NCBI GenBank assembly: GCA_030698405.1
Contig: JAUYMU010000111.1
Coordinates: 1 to 32,113 of the forward strand
Length of the DNA stretch: 32,113 nt
Direction: 5' to 3'
Source: Bacteroidota bacterium
GTDB lineage: Bacteria > Bacteroidota > Bacteroidia > Bacteroidales > Prolixibacteraceae
Shown: positions 1-8,321 of the stretch, piece by piece
How positions within the stretch are numbered: the stretch's first letter is position 1
Layout of the letters: the number at the start of each line of letters is the position of its first letter
Notes under the pieces: generated by a model
What the model was told of the DNA's origin: nothing
The model's database searches: none
What the model saw: the letters and a program-made list of their open reading frames with translations, nothing else
Translations under genes and position numbers: made by a program

Positions 1-112
1 ACTTGCCGAAAAGCAGTTCGAATGGAAGGATGATAGCACTTGTGTTATTACCATTGCTGCATCTGAATTGGCAATGTACAAGGATAAAATTCTGAAAAAG
101 GCAGATATTTAA
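1..112 (+). pseudogene. 3' end of a truncated relative of the downstream subtilase N-terminus
   Basis: The frame from base 2 reads to a TAA at 110-112 and is open at the window edge. Its visible residues include EKQFEWKDDSTCVIT, which closely match NENQFKWQDDSTVVIY in the N-terminal region (about residues 71-86) of the subtilase encoded at 657-3257. In the subtilase that segment continues into a prodomain and catalytic domain; here the frame stops about 20 residues later. I infer a partial duplication or decayed copy of the subtilase gene's 5' part. A short independent gene sharing only this domain is the alternative, and the missing upstream part decides between them. Confidence 0.5.
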
Positions 113-211
113 TCGTGTCAGCCGTTGTATGCAAGTAAAAATAAAAAATCAATATTAAATTGATAAAATAATAACATACACTTAAATTGTTCACAAACTA
201 AAATTTAATCT

Positions 212-652
212 ATGAAAAAGCTAAAGCATTTCATTTTCATTACTGCAATATTTTTCATTGTTTCATATGGTTGTGATAAAGAAACAATTGAATATCAAAC
301 TACAGAAGGATACATAATTGGTTTTGATCCTTGTGAGGGCGACGTGAAAACCTCAAATAGGGGGTTTATAATAGCTTGCAATAACTTAAGAGATACATTT
401 GTAACTTATAATTTACCAGACACAATTTTTGCTTTCCCTCAATATTTATTTTCCAATTATATTTATAGTTGTATGTTTCCAGATTCCGAATATTTAAACT
501 ATAAAATTAAATTTAAGTATCGTTTTGCTAATGAAAATGAAAAATACTATCCTTTATGTTTAGCAATTATTTACTTATGGGAATTCGATCATTATGTTAG
601 AGATAGGCAAGTTATACTAAATGAAGTAACCAAAATTAACCCTAAAAAATAA
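212..652 (+). CDS. small predicted lipoprotein, function unknown
   Basis: A 146-residue protein starting with a basic n-region (MKKLKH) and a hydrophobic stretch ending in a lipobox-like VSYGC, so Cys21 is the likely lipidated residue. It is probably exported and anchored in the outer membrane. The mature part has no motif I recognise; it contains several Cys residues (DPCEGD, IACNN, YSCMFP) and is rich in Tyr, Phe and Asn. The gene ends 4 nt before the ATG of the subtilase at 657, so the two are probably co-transcribed, and the lipoprotein may assist or attach the protease. That role is inference from position only. Base composition is AT-rich like the rest of the T9SS island. Confidence 0.75.
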   Translation: MKKLKHFIFITAIFFIVSYGCDKETIEYQTTEGYIIGFDPCEGDVKTSNRGFIIACNNLRDTFVTYNLPDTIFAFPQYLFSNYIYSCMFPDSEYLNYKIKFKYRFANENEKYYPLCLAIIYLWEFDHYVRDRQVILNEVTKINPKK

Positions 653-656
653 AATC

Positions 657-3257
657 ATGAAAACAAAAATCAAACTTGTTATTGGATTTGTTCTTATCTC
701 ATTAATTATAATAAGTTACAGCTTTATACAGAATACACCAAAAACTTTTTATTATGCATATAGTGAAAAGATTTCTTTAGCGCCTTCTGATAAGGCTTTA
801 GTTATTCGATATAAAGTTAATAAAAGAAAAAGTTCCAAAAATTTATACATTCAAACAAAGCTCAATGAAAATCAATTTAAATGGCAAGATGATAGCACAG
901 TGGTAATTTACGCATTAAACACTCTTAGCAAAGATTCTCTTCTGTATGAGGTGAAAAGAGATGATGAGTTTGCTTCAATTCACCCTGTTTATACAGTTGA
1001 GTCTGGTTTAGAAATGTTTGTTACAGATGAGGTTCTAATTAAACCTCATAATGATGTAACTCAAAAACAAATAAATGAACTCCATAAAAAATTGGGAGTT
1101 AAAGTAATTAGAAGTGATGAAAACTATCAATTAATTAAAGTTCCTTCGTACCTTGATGCAATTGAGATAAGTAAACAGTACCAGGAGAGTGGTATGGTAT
1201 TATTTTCGCAACCAAATTTTATATGCCAGGTTGATTTATTACAAATACCAAATGACCCATTCTTTAATAATCAATATTATTTAAACAATACTGGTCAGGT
1301 ATTTACTGATGGTCATTGGGGTGCAGCAGATTGCGATATTGATGCTCCAGAAGCATGGACAATTACACAGGGAAATAATAATATTATTGTTGCAGTAATT
1401 GATGAAGGGGTTACTCCGAATCATCCAGATCTGCCCAACGCTCGTCAGGTGATTTTGAATAATAGCAATTTAGCTGACGGAAATGCGAATAATCCTTCGC
1501 CAACAGCTAATAATAATCATGGAAATGCATGTGCTGGTATTATTGCCGCCACCCGTAATAATAATGAAGGCATTTCAGGCATAGCGCCAAATTGCAGAAT
1601 TATGCCGATAAGAATCTTTAACACTGATCGATCAGGTATAACAGTTGATCGTGTTGCGCTTGCCATAAATACTGCGCGGCAAAATGGTGCCAGAGTAATT
1701 TCAAATAGCTGGGGTTATCGTAGCCCAAACCAAAATCTTCATCCTGCTATTGTTGAGGCAATTAGAACCGCAGTTAATGCTGGTTGTGTAGTTGTATTTG
1801 CAGCAGGTAATACTGCACGTCACGTTTTTGGTGATAATGGATATGTGCAATTCCCGGCAAATGTTGACATTCCAGGTGTATTAACAGTGGGAGCTTCTGA
1901 CAGGGATGATTTTCAGGCTGATTATAGTCCTACAAGTGCTTTAATTGACATTGTTGCCCCTTCACATAGAGCTTATTCAAGAGAATTATCTAACTGTATA
2001 AGAAATATTGATCCGACCATCCAACCATTTGGAATTATTGGCGAGAATCTTGAAATATGGACATTAGATATTCCAGGAGATGCAGGGTACAATTCTTTTC
2101 ATGGCAACAATTTAGCTGATCGTTTTGCTGCTTGCAATTGTATTCCTCTTGGATGTGGAGCGCTTTTACCAAATGCAGGCAATAATTTTTTGTCATATAC
2201 AGCTCGTATGGGAGGGACTTCAGCAGCATGTCCCCAAGTTGCGGCGGTTGCAGCATTAATGCTATCAATAAATCCAAATTTAACCCCACAACAAGTTTTC
2301 GATATACTCACAACAAATGCTGATCAAGTTGGCGGATATACCTACACAAATGGACGTAGTAATGAACTGGGTTTTGGTAGATTAAATGCTTGCAGGGCTG
2401 TAACACAGGTAATACCATCAATTGCATCCATTTTCGGTCCCTCACTTGCCTGTTCTTCCGGAGCTACCTTTACCATTAACAACTTACCCCCTATTGACTC
2501 CATTGTTTGGACGCGCGGCCCAAACCTTACTATTTCTTTGGGGCAAAATACTGATTCGTGTATTTTTTCGGCAACAGGTAGCGGTAGTAGTTGGGTGAGG
2601 GCAAGGCTGGTTACAGATTGCGGAAGCATTACATTGCCAGAAAAATTTGTTTGGGCAGGCGCTCCTTATCCTTCAGGATTGAATATTACTAATTCAAATT
2701 ATAGACAGGACATATTGGTAAGGGGAGAAAACAATGTTTTATGGGTTGAGCCAAGCTCTGACCTGACAAACGCGGAAATTTTGGATTACGACTGGGAATT
2801 TAGTTCCGGATGGAACCATTGGGAAACTGAGGCCAATGAAATGGTCTCAATTGTATGGGTCCCATACTTTACAGATCAATACGAAACAATTTCAGTGAGG
2901 GCCGAAAATGCTTGTGGTGAAGGTGAATGGCATTATGAAACCTTCGATTGCGTAGAATACTACTACCTCAGTATCTTCCCAAACCCTGCCAATGATTATA
3001 TCGAATTGTCCATTGCGCCGGAAGAAACGGCAGCAAATAAAACTTCGAAAGTACAAATTGTGAAAGTAAAAGGGCAAGATGGCATTGGAGAATATACCAT
3101 TGAAATTTGGAGCGAGAGTGGCGGCCTTTTAAAAAGGGTTAAGTCGAAAGAAATGTGCCAGCAAATATCAACCCGCGACCTTCAAAAGGGGAAATATTTC
3201 GTCCACCTTATTGTAGGTGGAGAAACCTATAAGCAACAATTGATCATTGACAAATGA
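657..3257 (+). CDS. S8 family subtilisin-like serine protease with T9SS sorting domain
   Basis: An 866-residue secreted protease. A signal peptide or anchor lies at about 5-25. The prodomain-like region at roughly 120-190 (EVLIKPHNDVT, QINELHKKLG, FSQPNF) resembles fervidolysin-type propeptides. The subtilase catalytic triad is visible: Asp249 (AVIDEGVTPNHPDL), His288 (NNHGNACAG) and Ser522 (GGTSAACPQVAAVAALM), with oxyanion Asn385 (FAAGNTA). The stretch between Asn385 and Ser522 carries an insertion containing a Cys-rich loop (AACNCIPLGCG). Residues about 590-765 are Ig/PKD-like stalk modules. The last 99 residues, from YYYLSIFPNPANDY, form a type A T9SS C-terminal sorting domain, so the protein is exported across the outer membrane and anchored or released there. 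The stalk resembles that of the GH16 protein at 4267. Substrate unknown. Confidence 0.93.
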   Translation: MKTKIKLVIGFVLISLIIISYSFIQNTPKTFYYAYSEKISLAPSDKALVIRYKVNKRKSSKNLYIQTKLNENQFKWQDDSTVVIYALNTLSKDSLLYEVKRDDEFASIHPVYTVESGLEMFVTDEVLIKPHNDVTQKQINELHKKLGVKVIRSDENYQLIKVPSYLDAIEISKQYQESGMVLFSQPNFICQVDLLQIPNDPFFNNQYYLNNTGQVFTDGHWGAADCDIDAPEAWTITQGNNNIIVAVIDEGVTPNHPDLPNARQVILNNSNLADGNANNPSPTANNNHGNACAGIIAATRNNNEGISGIAPNCRIMPIRIFNTDRSGITVDRVALAINTARQNGARVISNSWGYRSPNQNLHPAIVEAIRTAVNAGCVVVFAAGNTARHVFGDNGYVQFPANVDIPGVLTVGASDRDDFQADYSPTSALIDIVAPSHRAYSRELSNCIRNIDPTIQPFGIIGENLEIWTLDIPGDAGYNSFHGNNLADRFAACNCIPLGCGALLPNAGNNFLSYTARMGGTSAACPQVAAVAALMLSINPNLTPQQVFDILTTNADQVGGYTYTNGRSNELGFGRLNACRAVTQVIPSIASIFGPSLACSSGATFTINNLPPIDSIVWTRGPNLTISLGQNTDSCIFSATGSGSSWVRARLVTDCGSITLPEKFVWAGAPYPSGLNITNSNYRQDILVRGENNVLWVEPSSDLTNAEILDYDWEFSSGWNHWETEANEMVSIVWVPYFTDQYETISVRAENACGEGEWHYETFDCVEYYYLSIFPNPANDYIELSIAPEETAANKTSKVQIVKVKGQDGIGEYTIEIWSESGGLLKRVKSKEMCQQISTRDLQKGKYFVHLIVGGETYKQQLIIDK

Positions 3258-3267
3258 CAAATAAAGT

Positions 3268-3296
3268 GCGGGCGCTGATATATCATCAGCGCCCGC
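3268..3296. terminator. perfect 12-bp hairpin after the subtilase gene
   Basis: Arms GCGGGCGCTGAT (3268-3279) and ATCAGCGCCCGC (3285-3296) pair perfectly around a 5-nt loop, 11 nt after the subtilase stop codon. There is no T-run after it, so it could be a transcript-end stabiliser rather than a classical intrinsic terminator. Confidence 0.65.
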
Positions 3297-3314
3297 TAAA
3301 TAGCTAACGCAGTA

Positions 3315-3409
3315 TATGTTTATTTAATTGCCAATCACCCTTAAAAACCAAAAACATGGAACGGTCGCCTCCAAATCCTTGTACTTACAAAAAAGTTAGA
3401 ACTACATGA
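3315..3409 (+). repeat. leader repeat, copy A, with an 18-codon ORF starting MERSPP
   Basis: TATGTTTATTTAA (3315-3327) is followed by an A-rich spacer and a short ORF at 3356-3409 (MERSPPNPCTYKKVRTT). The same arrangement recurs at 6095-6155 before the second paralogous outer-membrane-type gene. Within the six shared codons the differences (CGG/CGA, CCT/CCA, CCA/CCC) are all synonymous third-base changes, which favours a translated leader, though two copies are too few to prove it. It lies upstream of the decayed ORF at 3447 and the gene at 3632. Confidence 0.5.
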
Positions 3410-3446
3410 TTAAAGAACTATTTGTTAAATTAAAAAACTAAAAACC

Positions 3447-3626
3447 ATGAAACTAACGATCTTAATTTCAACCATACTCACCAATGCTTTTTCTCAAGTA
3501 AAAAAATCAGATTACCCAGTAAAGATGGGCAGTGAAGCTTGGAGACAAACATCTTATGCAGAAAAATTTCCTTCACTGCCGGACTGCCTGGCACAGACAT
3601 TCAATAATTATTTGTTAAACATTTAA
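3447..3626 (+). pseudogene. truncated remnant of a secreted Bacteroidota protein
   Basis: A 59-codon frame with a signal peptide (MKLTILISTILTNAFSQ) followed by SDYPVKMGSEAWRQTSYAEK and an early stop. I recall the pattern YPxKxGxxxWxxxxxxxE as the start of longer exported Bacteroidota proteins of unknown function, in which it continues into CQIP-type sequence; here PSLPDCLAQTF is followed at once by a stop. This looks like the preserved 5' end of a gene whose remainder was lost. It ends 5 nt before the ATG at 3632. A real 59-residue secreted peptide is possible but less likely. Confidence 0.45.
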
Positions 3627-3631
3627 GAGAA

Positions 3632-4270
3632 ATGAAAAAGCTCAAGTTACTATTTTTGACTTTAATTTGTTTTATACAGCTACATGCCCAGGATCAGAGA
3701 AGTACATGGGGCATAAGTACGCTGTTGTCGCATTATGACCGGGAGAAAGAGAATGAGTTAAATCTTGGTGATGTTGGATATAATATTAATCCGGGATTAG
3801 AGGTTTTATACGGTTACCAGTTAAGAAACTCATTCTTTTTAAGTACGGGAATTTCCTACCAGTATGTAGATTTAGTTTCGCATCTTGAGACATATGACAG
3901 GTTTCAGGTTGGTGAATTAAGCATTCCTGTTTTATTAACGGTCAAAGACGAATCAGGTTTCTTCTCTTTCTCAACAGGCTTTTATTCCGGACGATTTCTA
4001 CATTTTTCCTGGGACAAAAGACTGCACAGCCAATGGATACCAGTTAATCCAAAAGAAAGGGAGCAATATTCTGATAAAAGCTTTTTTATGGATGCTTATC
4101 TTGATTTTGCTTATTCCAATTCCAGATGGTTCAAGGATGGTAATGTCATTAGAATTGCCCCATTTGTTCGTTTTAGGTTTAAGGAAAACTGGATGGACTA
4201 TTATCGCACAAGTATCTACTACGGTATTAAATTAGGTATTGACTTGAATTTTAAACTGAAAGAAAAATGA
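3632..4270 (+). CDS. small outer-membrane beta-barrel-type protein (paralog A)
   Basis: A 212-residue protein with a signal peptide (MKKLKLLFLTLICFIQLHAQ; cleavage after HA) and alternating aromatic/hydrophobic strands through the mature part, as in PorT/OMP_b-brl-type eight-strand barrels. It is paralogous to the 217-residue protein at 6209: shared blocks include NPGLEVL/DPGFEIL, LSIPVLLT/MSIPAIFQT, FSTGFYSG/FTTGIYGG, and APFVRFR..W..Y...YYGIKLG/APFIKFR..W..Y...HYGIKLL. Its stop overlaps the start of the GH16 gene by four bases (ATGA at 4267-4270), so the two are translationally coupled. I infer an outer-membrane partner or attachment factor for the T9SS cargo. The exact family is not certain. 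Confidence 0.72.
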   Translation: MKKLKLLFLTLICFIQLHAQDQRSTWGISTLLSHYDREKENELNLGDVGYNINPGLEVLYGYQLRNSFFLSTGISYQYVDLVSHLETYDRFQVGELSIPVLLTVKDESGFFSFSTGFYSGRFLHFSWDKRLHSQWIPVNPKEREQYSDKSFFMDAYLDFAYSNSRWFKDGNVIRIAPFVRFRFKENWMDYYRTSIYYGIKLGIDLNFKLKEK

Positions 4271-5937
4271 AAAACTTTACTTTGACAATTATTTTTATTG
4301 TACTGATAAGTGGCAGCATCTATTCTCAAACTTATGATCGACGTTATAACCCGAATTATATGCAAACCATCCTTGACGAAAATTTCACCGGATCTAACTT
4401 AGACCCAAGCGTTTGGGAACCGACATCCCACTTCAAAAGAGCATTAGGCTTTCTTATAGATAGTGCAATTACCATGAATGTTAACAATGGAAATTTAGAA
4501 TTGAAAATGCAGTATGCTCCAAATTATCTTGATAGTATATGGAGGACTGGTGGTTGGGAACATGTATATTCAAATTATGTTGGAGGGGAGGTCAATACAC
4601 TGGACACATACCAATATGGATTTTTTGAGTGTAGGGCAAAGTATGCACATCAGAGTGGTTCATGGCCTGCCTTTTGGTTATTTGGAGGTGATGGCATCCC
4701 CTGTCCTCCGGGAGGACAGGGAAGTGAAATTGATATTGCTGAACTTTCTTGCGAGTTATTTCCTAGAATGATGCATGTAATACATAGGTATTATCCTCCT
4801 GTTGATTGTAATGTGTCAAATCAGCAGGAAAAGAATAAGAAAGATTATAACATATCGATGACTGATGTATATTCTACATATAAATGTGTGTGGACACCTG
4901 ATAAGATAGAATACTTTATTAATGATAATCTTATGCATGAAGTAATCAATCAAGATTATGAGTGGTTCCCTTCTCTTCCTTTAAGGTTAATATTAAGTCA
5001 ACAAGTAACGCGACCATACAATCTTTTAGGGCAAGAAATTACGCCAATCACTCCCCAAACCTCGTATTTCGATTATGTCCGTGTCAAACAATTCTTTCTT
5101 GCCCCCGAGATTACATGTCCAACCATTATTTGTTCATCAGGTACAGCCTCCATGGATGTTGATCCTCTGGCAACAAACATAAGCTGGACACTTACGCCTT
5201 CCATTCTATTTAACGGAGCCACCTCAGGAACCGGAAACACTGCAAACATAACAGCATCTCCATCATACCACGGAAAAGGAAAAATAACCTACTCGTTTAA
5301 TATGCCCTCAGGAGAAACGTTTACGGCTGAAAAAGAAGTGTGGATTAAAGGACCAGATGTAAGCGAGGTTTCGTTTGATGTTTACCGTTCTGACGGGGTT
5401 CATGCGACCAATATGTACGGCACTTGGATTTTATGCCCTAATACAACTTACCACATTTATGTTATGAACATCAGCCCGGTACCTCTTGCCGATTACAACT
5501 GGACTATTCCTTCGGCCTGGACAAAGTTTTATACTCTTCAGAATATAATTTCAATCAATACAAACTCATCACCGGGAGGACCAATTACAGTTAATGCCAC
5601 CAATACTGCAACCGGATGCAACAATACAATACAGATTATTACCGGATATATGGGCAGCAGTTATGATTGCGGTAGCTATTATATGGTTTTCTCTCCTAAT
5701 CCTGCAACAAATGAAACAGCTCTTGAGTTGGTAGCAGATGGTGATAAAACGATTGACGAAAATACCCAATGGGAACTGGAAGTATATGATCAGCAACAAA
5801 GCCTGAAAGAAAAGAATTCCAAAATAAAAGGCAAACAAACAAAAATAAATACCTCAGCATGGAAAGACGGTGTTTACATTGTCCGCGTTAAAATTGGAGA
5901 TGAAATGATCAGCGAAAAGCTCATGGTTAAACATTGA
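4267..5937 (+). CDS. secreted glycoside hydrolase family 16 protein with T9SS sorting domain
   Basis: A 556-residue protein with a signal peptide (cleavage near YS-Q at 20/21). Residues about 35-275 are a GH16 beta-jelly-roll: N-terminal DENFTGSNLDPSVW, substrate-side GFFECRAKYAHQSGSWPAFWL, and the catalytic signature EIDIAE with nucleophile Glu154, Asp156 and acid/base Glu159. GH16 enzymes cleave beta-1,3 or beta-1,4 glucans and galactans such as laminarin, agar or carrageenan; the substrate cannot be read here. Residues about 280-470 are Ig/PKD-like modules opening with CPTIICSSGTA, resembling the stalk of the subtilase at 657. Residues 471-556 (YYMVFSPNPATNETALEL onward) are a T9SS C-terminal sorting domain. 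The start codon lies in the ATGA overlap with the upstream OMP gene. No SusC/D pair is nearby, so this is not a classical polysaccharide utilisation locus. Confidence 0.9.
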   Translation: MKNFTLTIIFIVLISGSIYSQTYDRRYNPNYMQTILDENFTGSNLDPSVWEPTSHFKRALGFLIDSAITMNVNNGNLELKMQYAPNYLDSIWRTGGWEHVYSNYVGGEVNTLDTYQYGFFECRAKYAHQSGSWPAFWLFGGDGIPCPPGGQGSEIDIAELSCELFPRMMHVIHRYYPPVDCNVSNQQEKNKKDYNISMTDVYSTYKCVWTPDKIEYFINDNLMHEVINQDYEWFPSLPLRLILSQQVTRPYNLLGQEITPITPQTSYFDYVRVKQFFLAPEITCPTIICSSGTASMDVDPLATNISWTLTPSILFNGATSGTGNTANITASPSYHGKGKITYSFNMPSGETFTAEKEVWIKGPDVSEVSFDVYRSDGVHATNMYGTWILCPNTTYHIYVMNISPVPLADYNWTIPSAWTKFYTLQNIISINTNSSPGGPITVNATNTATGCNNTIQIITGYMGSSYDCGSYYMVFSPNPATNETALELVADGDKTIDENTQWELEVYDQQQSLKEKNSKIKGKQTKINTSAWKDGVYIVRVKIGDEMISEKLMVKH

Positions 5938-5966
5938 CAATAAGCCAGTAGACAATGTTATATTTA

Positions 5967-5997
5967 GTCAGGGTTTAACTCCAAGTGAAGCCCTGAC
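5967..5997 (+). terminator. hairpin after the GH16 gene
   Basis: GTCAGGG (5967-5973) pairs with CCCTGAC (5991-5997) around a loop TTTAACTCCAAGTGAAG. A diverged copy of the whole sequence follows the second OMP gene at 6894-6923, where the right arm has decayed. Confidence 0.6.
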
Positions 5998-6094
5998 TTG
6001 CTTTGCAGAGAGGTGATGTCTATTTGCAATGCATTTATGTTTACAAACATGTATTACGGGAGCAACATTTGGGTTATTTACAAACTCCATGTCA

Positions 6095-6155
6095 TATGTT
6101 TATTTAACTTTGACTAACAATAAAAACAAAAACAAATGGAACGATCGCCACCCAA
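6095..6155 (+). repeat. leader repeat, copy B, start of an ORF beginning MERSPP
   Basis: TATGTTTATTTAA (6095-6107), an A-rich spacer, then ATGGAACGATCGCCACCC from 6136. The frame runs 43 codons to 6265-6267 and overlaps the start of the OMP gene at 6209 in another reading frame. It matches copy A at 3315-3409 in order and spacing. It may be a leader peptide or an RNA/DNA element controlling the downstream membrane protein. Confidence 0.5.
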
Positions 6156-6208
6156 GATCCATTATCTGCAAAAGACAATTTTTTGTTTACAATTAAATAA
6201 ATTTACAA

Positions 6209-6862
6209 ATGAAAAAACAAATAATAGTAGTTTTTATGTTTCTCGTTTCCCTATGTTGCACTATTAATCTTTGGGGACAAGAAAAGAAAAATACGGTAAC
6301 AGTAAGTGACATTGTAGCCCATTTTATTAACAATGAAAAGTATCATTTGAACGGACCAGAACCGGGATATTATGAATCTAAGGTTGATCCCGGGTTTGAA
6401 ATTCTAGTTCTCAGGTCATTAACAAAAAACACAAAAATCGGAACAGGGTTCAATCTTCAAAAAGGAAGAGTAGCCTCATACATGAGTGGTCTTCGAAGGT
6501 TTAATTTCTACGATATGAGCATCCCTGCAATTTTTCAAACAGGTTTTACAATCGGCGAAAAGAACAGATGCTTTTTTACTACGGGAATTTATGGAGGGAA
6601 AACTATATTGCAAAAATATGCAAGTCCTAATAGCAGTGGAACTTGGCGTGATTATAAAGATTTTAGCCACCTCGAAAATTATTCTGATGATGTATATTTT
6701 ATCGATGTTTACTTCGATGCCGGATATTCCAGATCTTTCGCAAAACTGGGCGATATTTCCCTTGCTCCGTTTATTAAATTCCGCACGAATTCTACATGGT
6801 TGAACTACCATCAAGAGAAAGTCCATTATGGAATTAAACTATTGTATTCGTTCAAAATTTAA
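6209..6862 (+). CDS. small outer-membrane beta-barrel-type protein (paralog B)
   Basis: A 217-residue protein with a signal peptide (hydrophobic 5-22, cleavage near LWGQ). The mature part aligns along its length with the protein at 3632 and ends in a strand-like HYGIKLLYSFKI, as outer-membrane barrels often do. Unlike paralog A it is not followed by a secreted enzyme; the next gene is mgtE on the other strand. It shares the upstream leader repeat and the downstream hairpin with the paralog A unit, so the unit appears duplicated with the cargo gene gained or lost. Function unknown; an outer-membrane role is inferred. Confidence 0.7.
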   Translation: MKKQIIVVFMFLVSLCCTINLWGQEKKNTVTVSDIVAHFINNEKYHLNGPEPGYYESKVDPGFEILVLRSLTKNTKIGTGFNLQKGRVASYMSGLRRFNFYDMSIPAIFQTGFTIGEKNRCFFTTGIYGGKTILQKYASPNSSGTWRDYKDFSHLENYSDDVYFIDVYFDAGYSRSFAKLGDISLAPFIKFRTNSTWLNYHQEKVHYGIKLLYSFKI

Positions 6863-6893
6863 ATCATGACTAAATTAATCCTTATATACTCCT

Positions 6894-6932
6894 TCAGGGT
6901 TTAACTCCAAAGTGAAGCACTGACTGATTTTT
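6894..6932 (+). terminator. degenerate hairpin plus T-run after paralog B
   Basis: TCAGGGTTTAACTCCAAAGT onward repeats the sequence at 5968-5996. Only the outer TCAG/CTGA pairs remain, but a T-run (TTTTT) follows at 6928-6932. It lies between convergent genes (6209 plus, mgtE minus). Confidence 0.5.
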
Positions 6933-6935
6933 GAT

Positions 6936-8294
6936 CTACAATATCTTAAAAAACATTTGTGCCACCGTCATGTAAATAAGCATTCCGAGGACATCGTTCG
7001 TAGTGGTGATAAACGGGCCGGTAGCTACAGCCGGATCAATTTTGAATTTATTCAGCACCAAGGGGACAACCGTTCCAAAAACAGAAGCAAAAATCATCAC
7101 TATAAACAACGTAAGGCTTACAGAATAGGTGAGTCTCATGTTTCCGGTAAAGAAGTAATTGTAAACGAAAATGAGCGTGGCGAACAAAAAGGCGATACTA
7201 AAAGCGACCGAAAGTTCTTTGACCAGCTTCCGGCCAACCGAATCGAAGTTACGTGCCCCGCTGGCAATGCTCTGAACAATGATTGAAGACGACTGCACAC
7301 CCACATTCCCTGCCATCGCGGCGATGAGTGGAATAAAAAATGCCATCGCAGGAATCTGCTCAAGTTGCAACGAATGCGAGCCAAGCACACCAGCTCCTAA
7401 AATACCTCCCACCATTCCGATAAAAAGCCATGGAATACGTATCCAGGCGCGTTGAAATACATTGTCGCCGGCATCCACATCCCCCGAAATACCCGAAGCC
7501 ATCTGGTAATCCTTGTCGGCTTCTTCGCGAATAATATCCAAAACGTCATCGATGGTAATCCGGCCCTTTAACCGTCCAATCTGATCGACTACCGGAAGCG
7601 CTACCAAATCGTATTTTTCCATGATCTGGGCCACTTCTTCCTGACTGGCATCCGTCCGCACAAAATGGGCATCTTCGGTCACCATACTTTTAATCACTGT
7701 ATGGGTTGGCTTCATGATCAGCATCTTCAGGGAAAGCACGCCTTTGAGTACGAAATTGTCATCAACAACATACACGTAATAAATTTCGTCGATGTCTTCC
7801 GCCTGAATACTGATTTCTTTCAAACAGGTTTGTACCGTCCAGTTTTCGTTCACCGCCACCAATTCCTTGGCCATGATCCCCCCGGCAGTATCTTCGTCGT
7901 ATTCCAGCAGGTCAGCAATATCGCCGGCTTGTTCCTTGTCTTCCAATTGCTGCAATACCTCATCCTGCAAATCTTCGTCGAGTTCTGCCATAACGTCGGC
8001 AGCATCATCCGATTCCATGTACTCGATAAACCGGTGGGCAATAACATCAGGAGGCAATAATTTCAAATAACTGTTCCAGTCATTCTCCGGAATTTCAACC
8101 AACACGTCGGCGGCCAATTCTCCATCAAGCAACGAAAAGAGGTATTTGGCTTCATCAGAATCAAGCTCCTCTAATATTTCTGCAATATCAGCCGGATGGA
8201 ATTCACTGATGATTTGAATAATATCCTGATCCGCTTTCTGTTCGATCAGTTGCGATAGCTGATCAATTAAATTCCTGTTGAGTTCAAGTTTCAT
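6936..8294 (-). CDS. mgtE: magnesium transporter MgtE
   Basis: A 452-residue inner-membrane Mg2+ channel/transporter of normal MgtE length. The N-terminal acidic helical domain (about 1-130) contains the repeated HPADIAEILEEL / LLPPDVIAHRFIEYM pattern that senses Mg2+. Two CBS domains follow at about 135-255 (ELVAVNENWTVQTCL; MVTEDAHFVRTDASQEEVA; VVDQIGRLKGRITIDDVLD). Five membrane segments lie at about 280-452. The last carries TTTNDVLGMLIY with Asp434, the position that binds Mg2+ in the pore of known MgtE proteins. In the family, Mg2+ binding between the cytosolic domains closes the pore. The gene stands alone on the minus strand, converging with the OMP gene at 6209. I saw no M-box riboswitch in its 237-bp upstream gap. 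Confidence 0.96.
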   Translation of the reverse strand: MKLELNRNLIDQLSQLIEQKADQDIIQIISEFHPADIAEILEELDSDEAKYLFSLLDGELAADVLVEIPENDWNSYLKLLPPDVIAHRFIEYMESDDAADVMAELDEDLQDEVLQQLEDKEQAGDIADLLEYDEDTAGGIMAKELVAVNENWTVQTCLKEISIQAEDIDEIYYVYVVDDNFVLKGVLSLKMLIMKPTHTVIKSMVTEDAHFVRTDASQEEVAQIMEKYDLVALPVVDQIGRLKGRITIDDVLDIIREEADKDYQMASGISGDVDAGDNVFQRAWIRIPWLFIGMVGGILGAGVLGSHSLQLEQIPAMAFFIPLIAAMAGNVGVQSSSIIVQSIASGARNFDSVGRKLVKELSVAFSIAFLFATLIFVYNYFFTGNMRLTYSVSLTLFIVMIFASVFGTVVPLVLNKFKIDPAVATGPFITTTNDVLGMLIYMTVAQMFFKIL

Positions 8295-8321
8295 AGCAGA
8301 AATAAGTTTAAAGTTTCATCC

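Noticed and set aside
4267-6862. Polysaccharide utilisation locus
   Set aside because: There is a GH16 enzyme but no SusC/SusD pair, no regulator and no second carbohydrate enzyme in the window.
7665-8060. 131-codon plus-strand frame inside mgtE
   Set aside because: It is antisense to a strongly conserved MgtE region and has no recognisable protein features.
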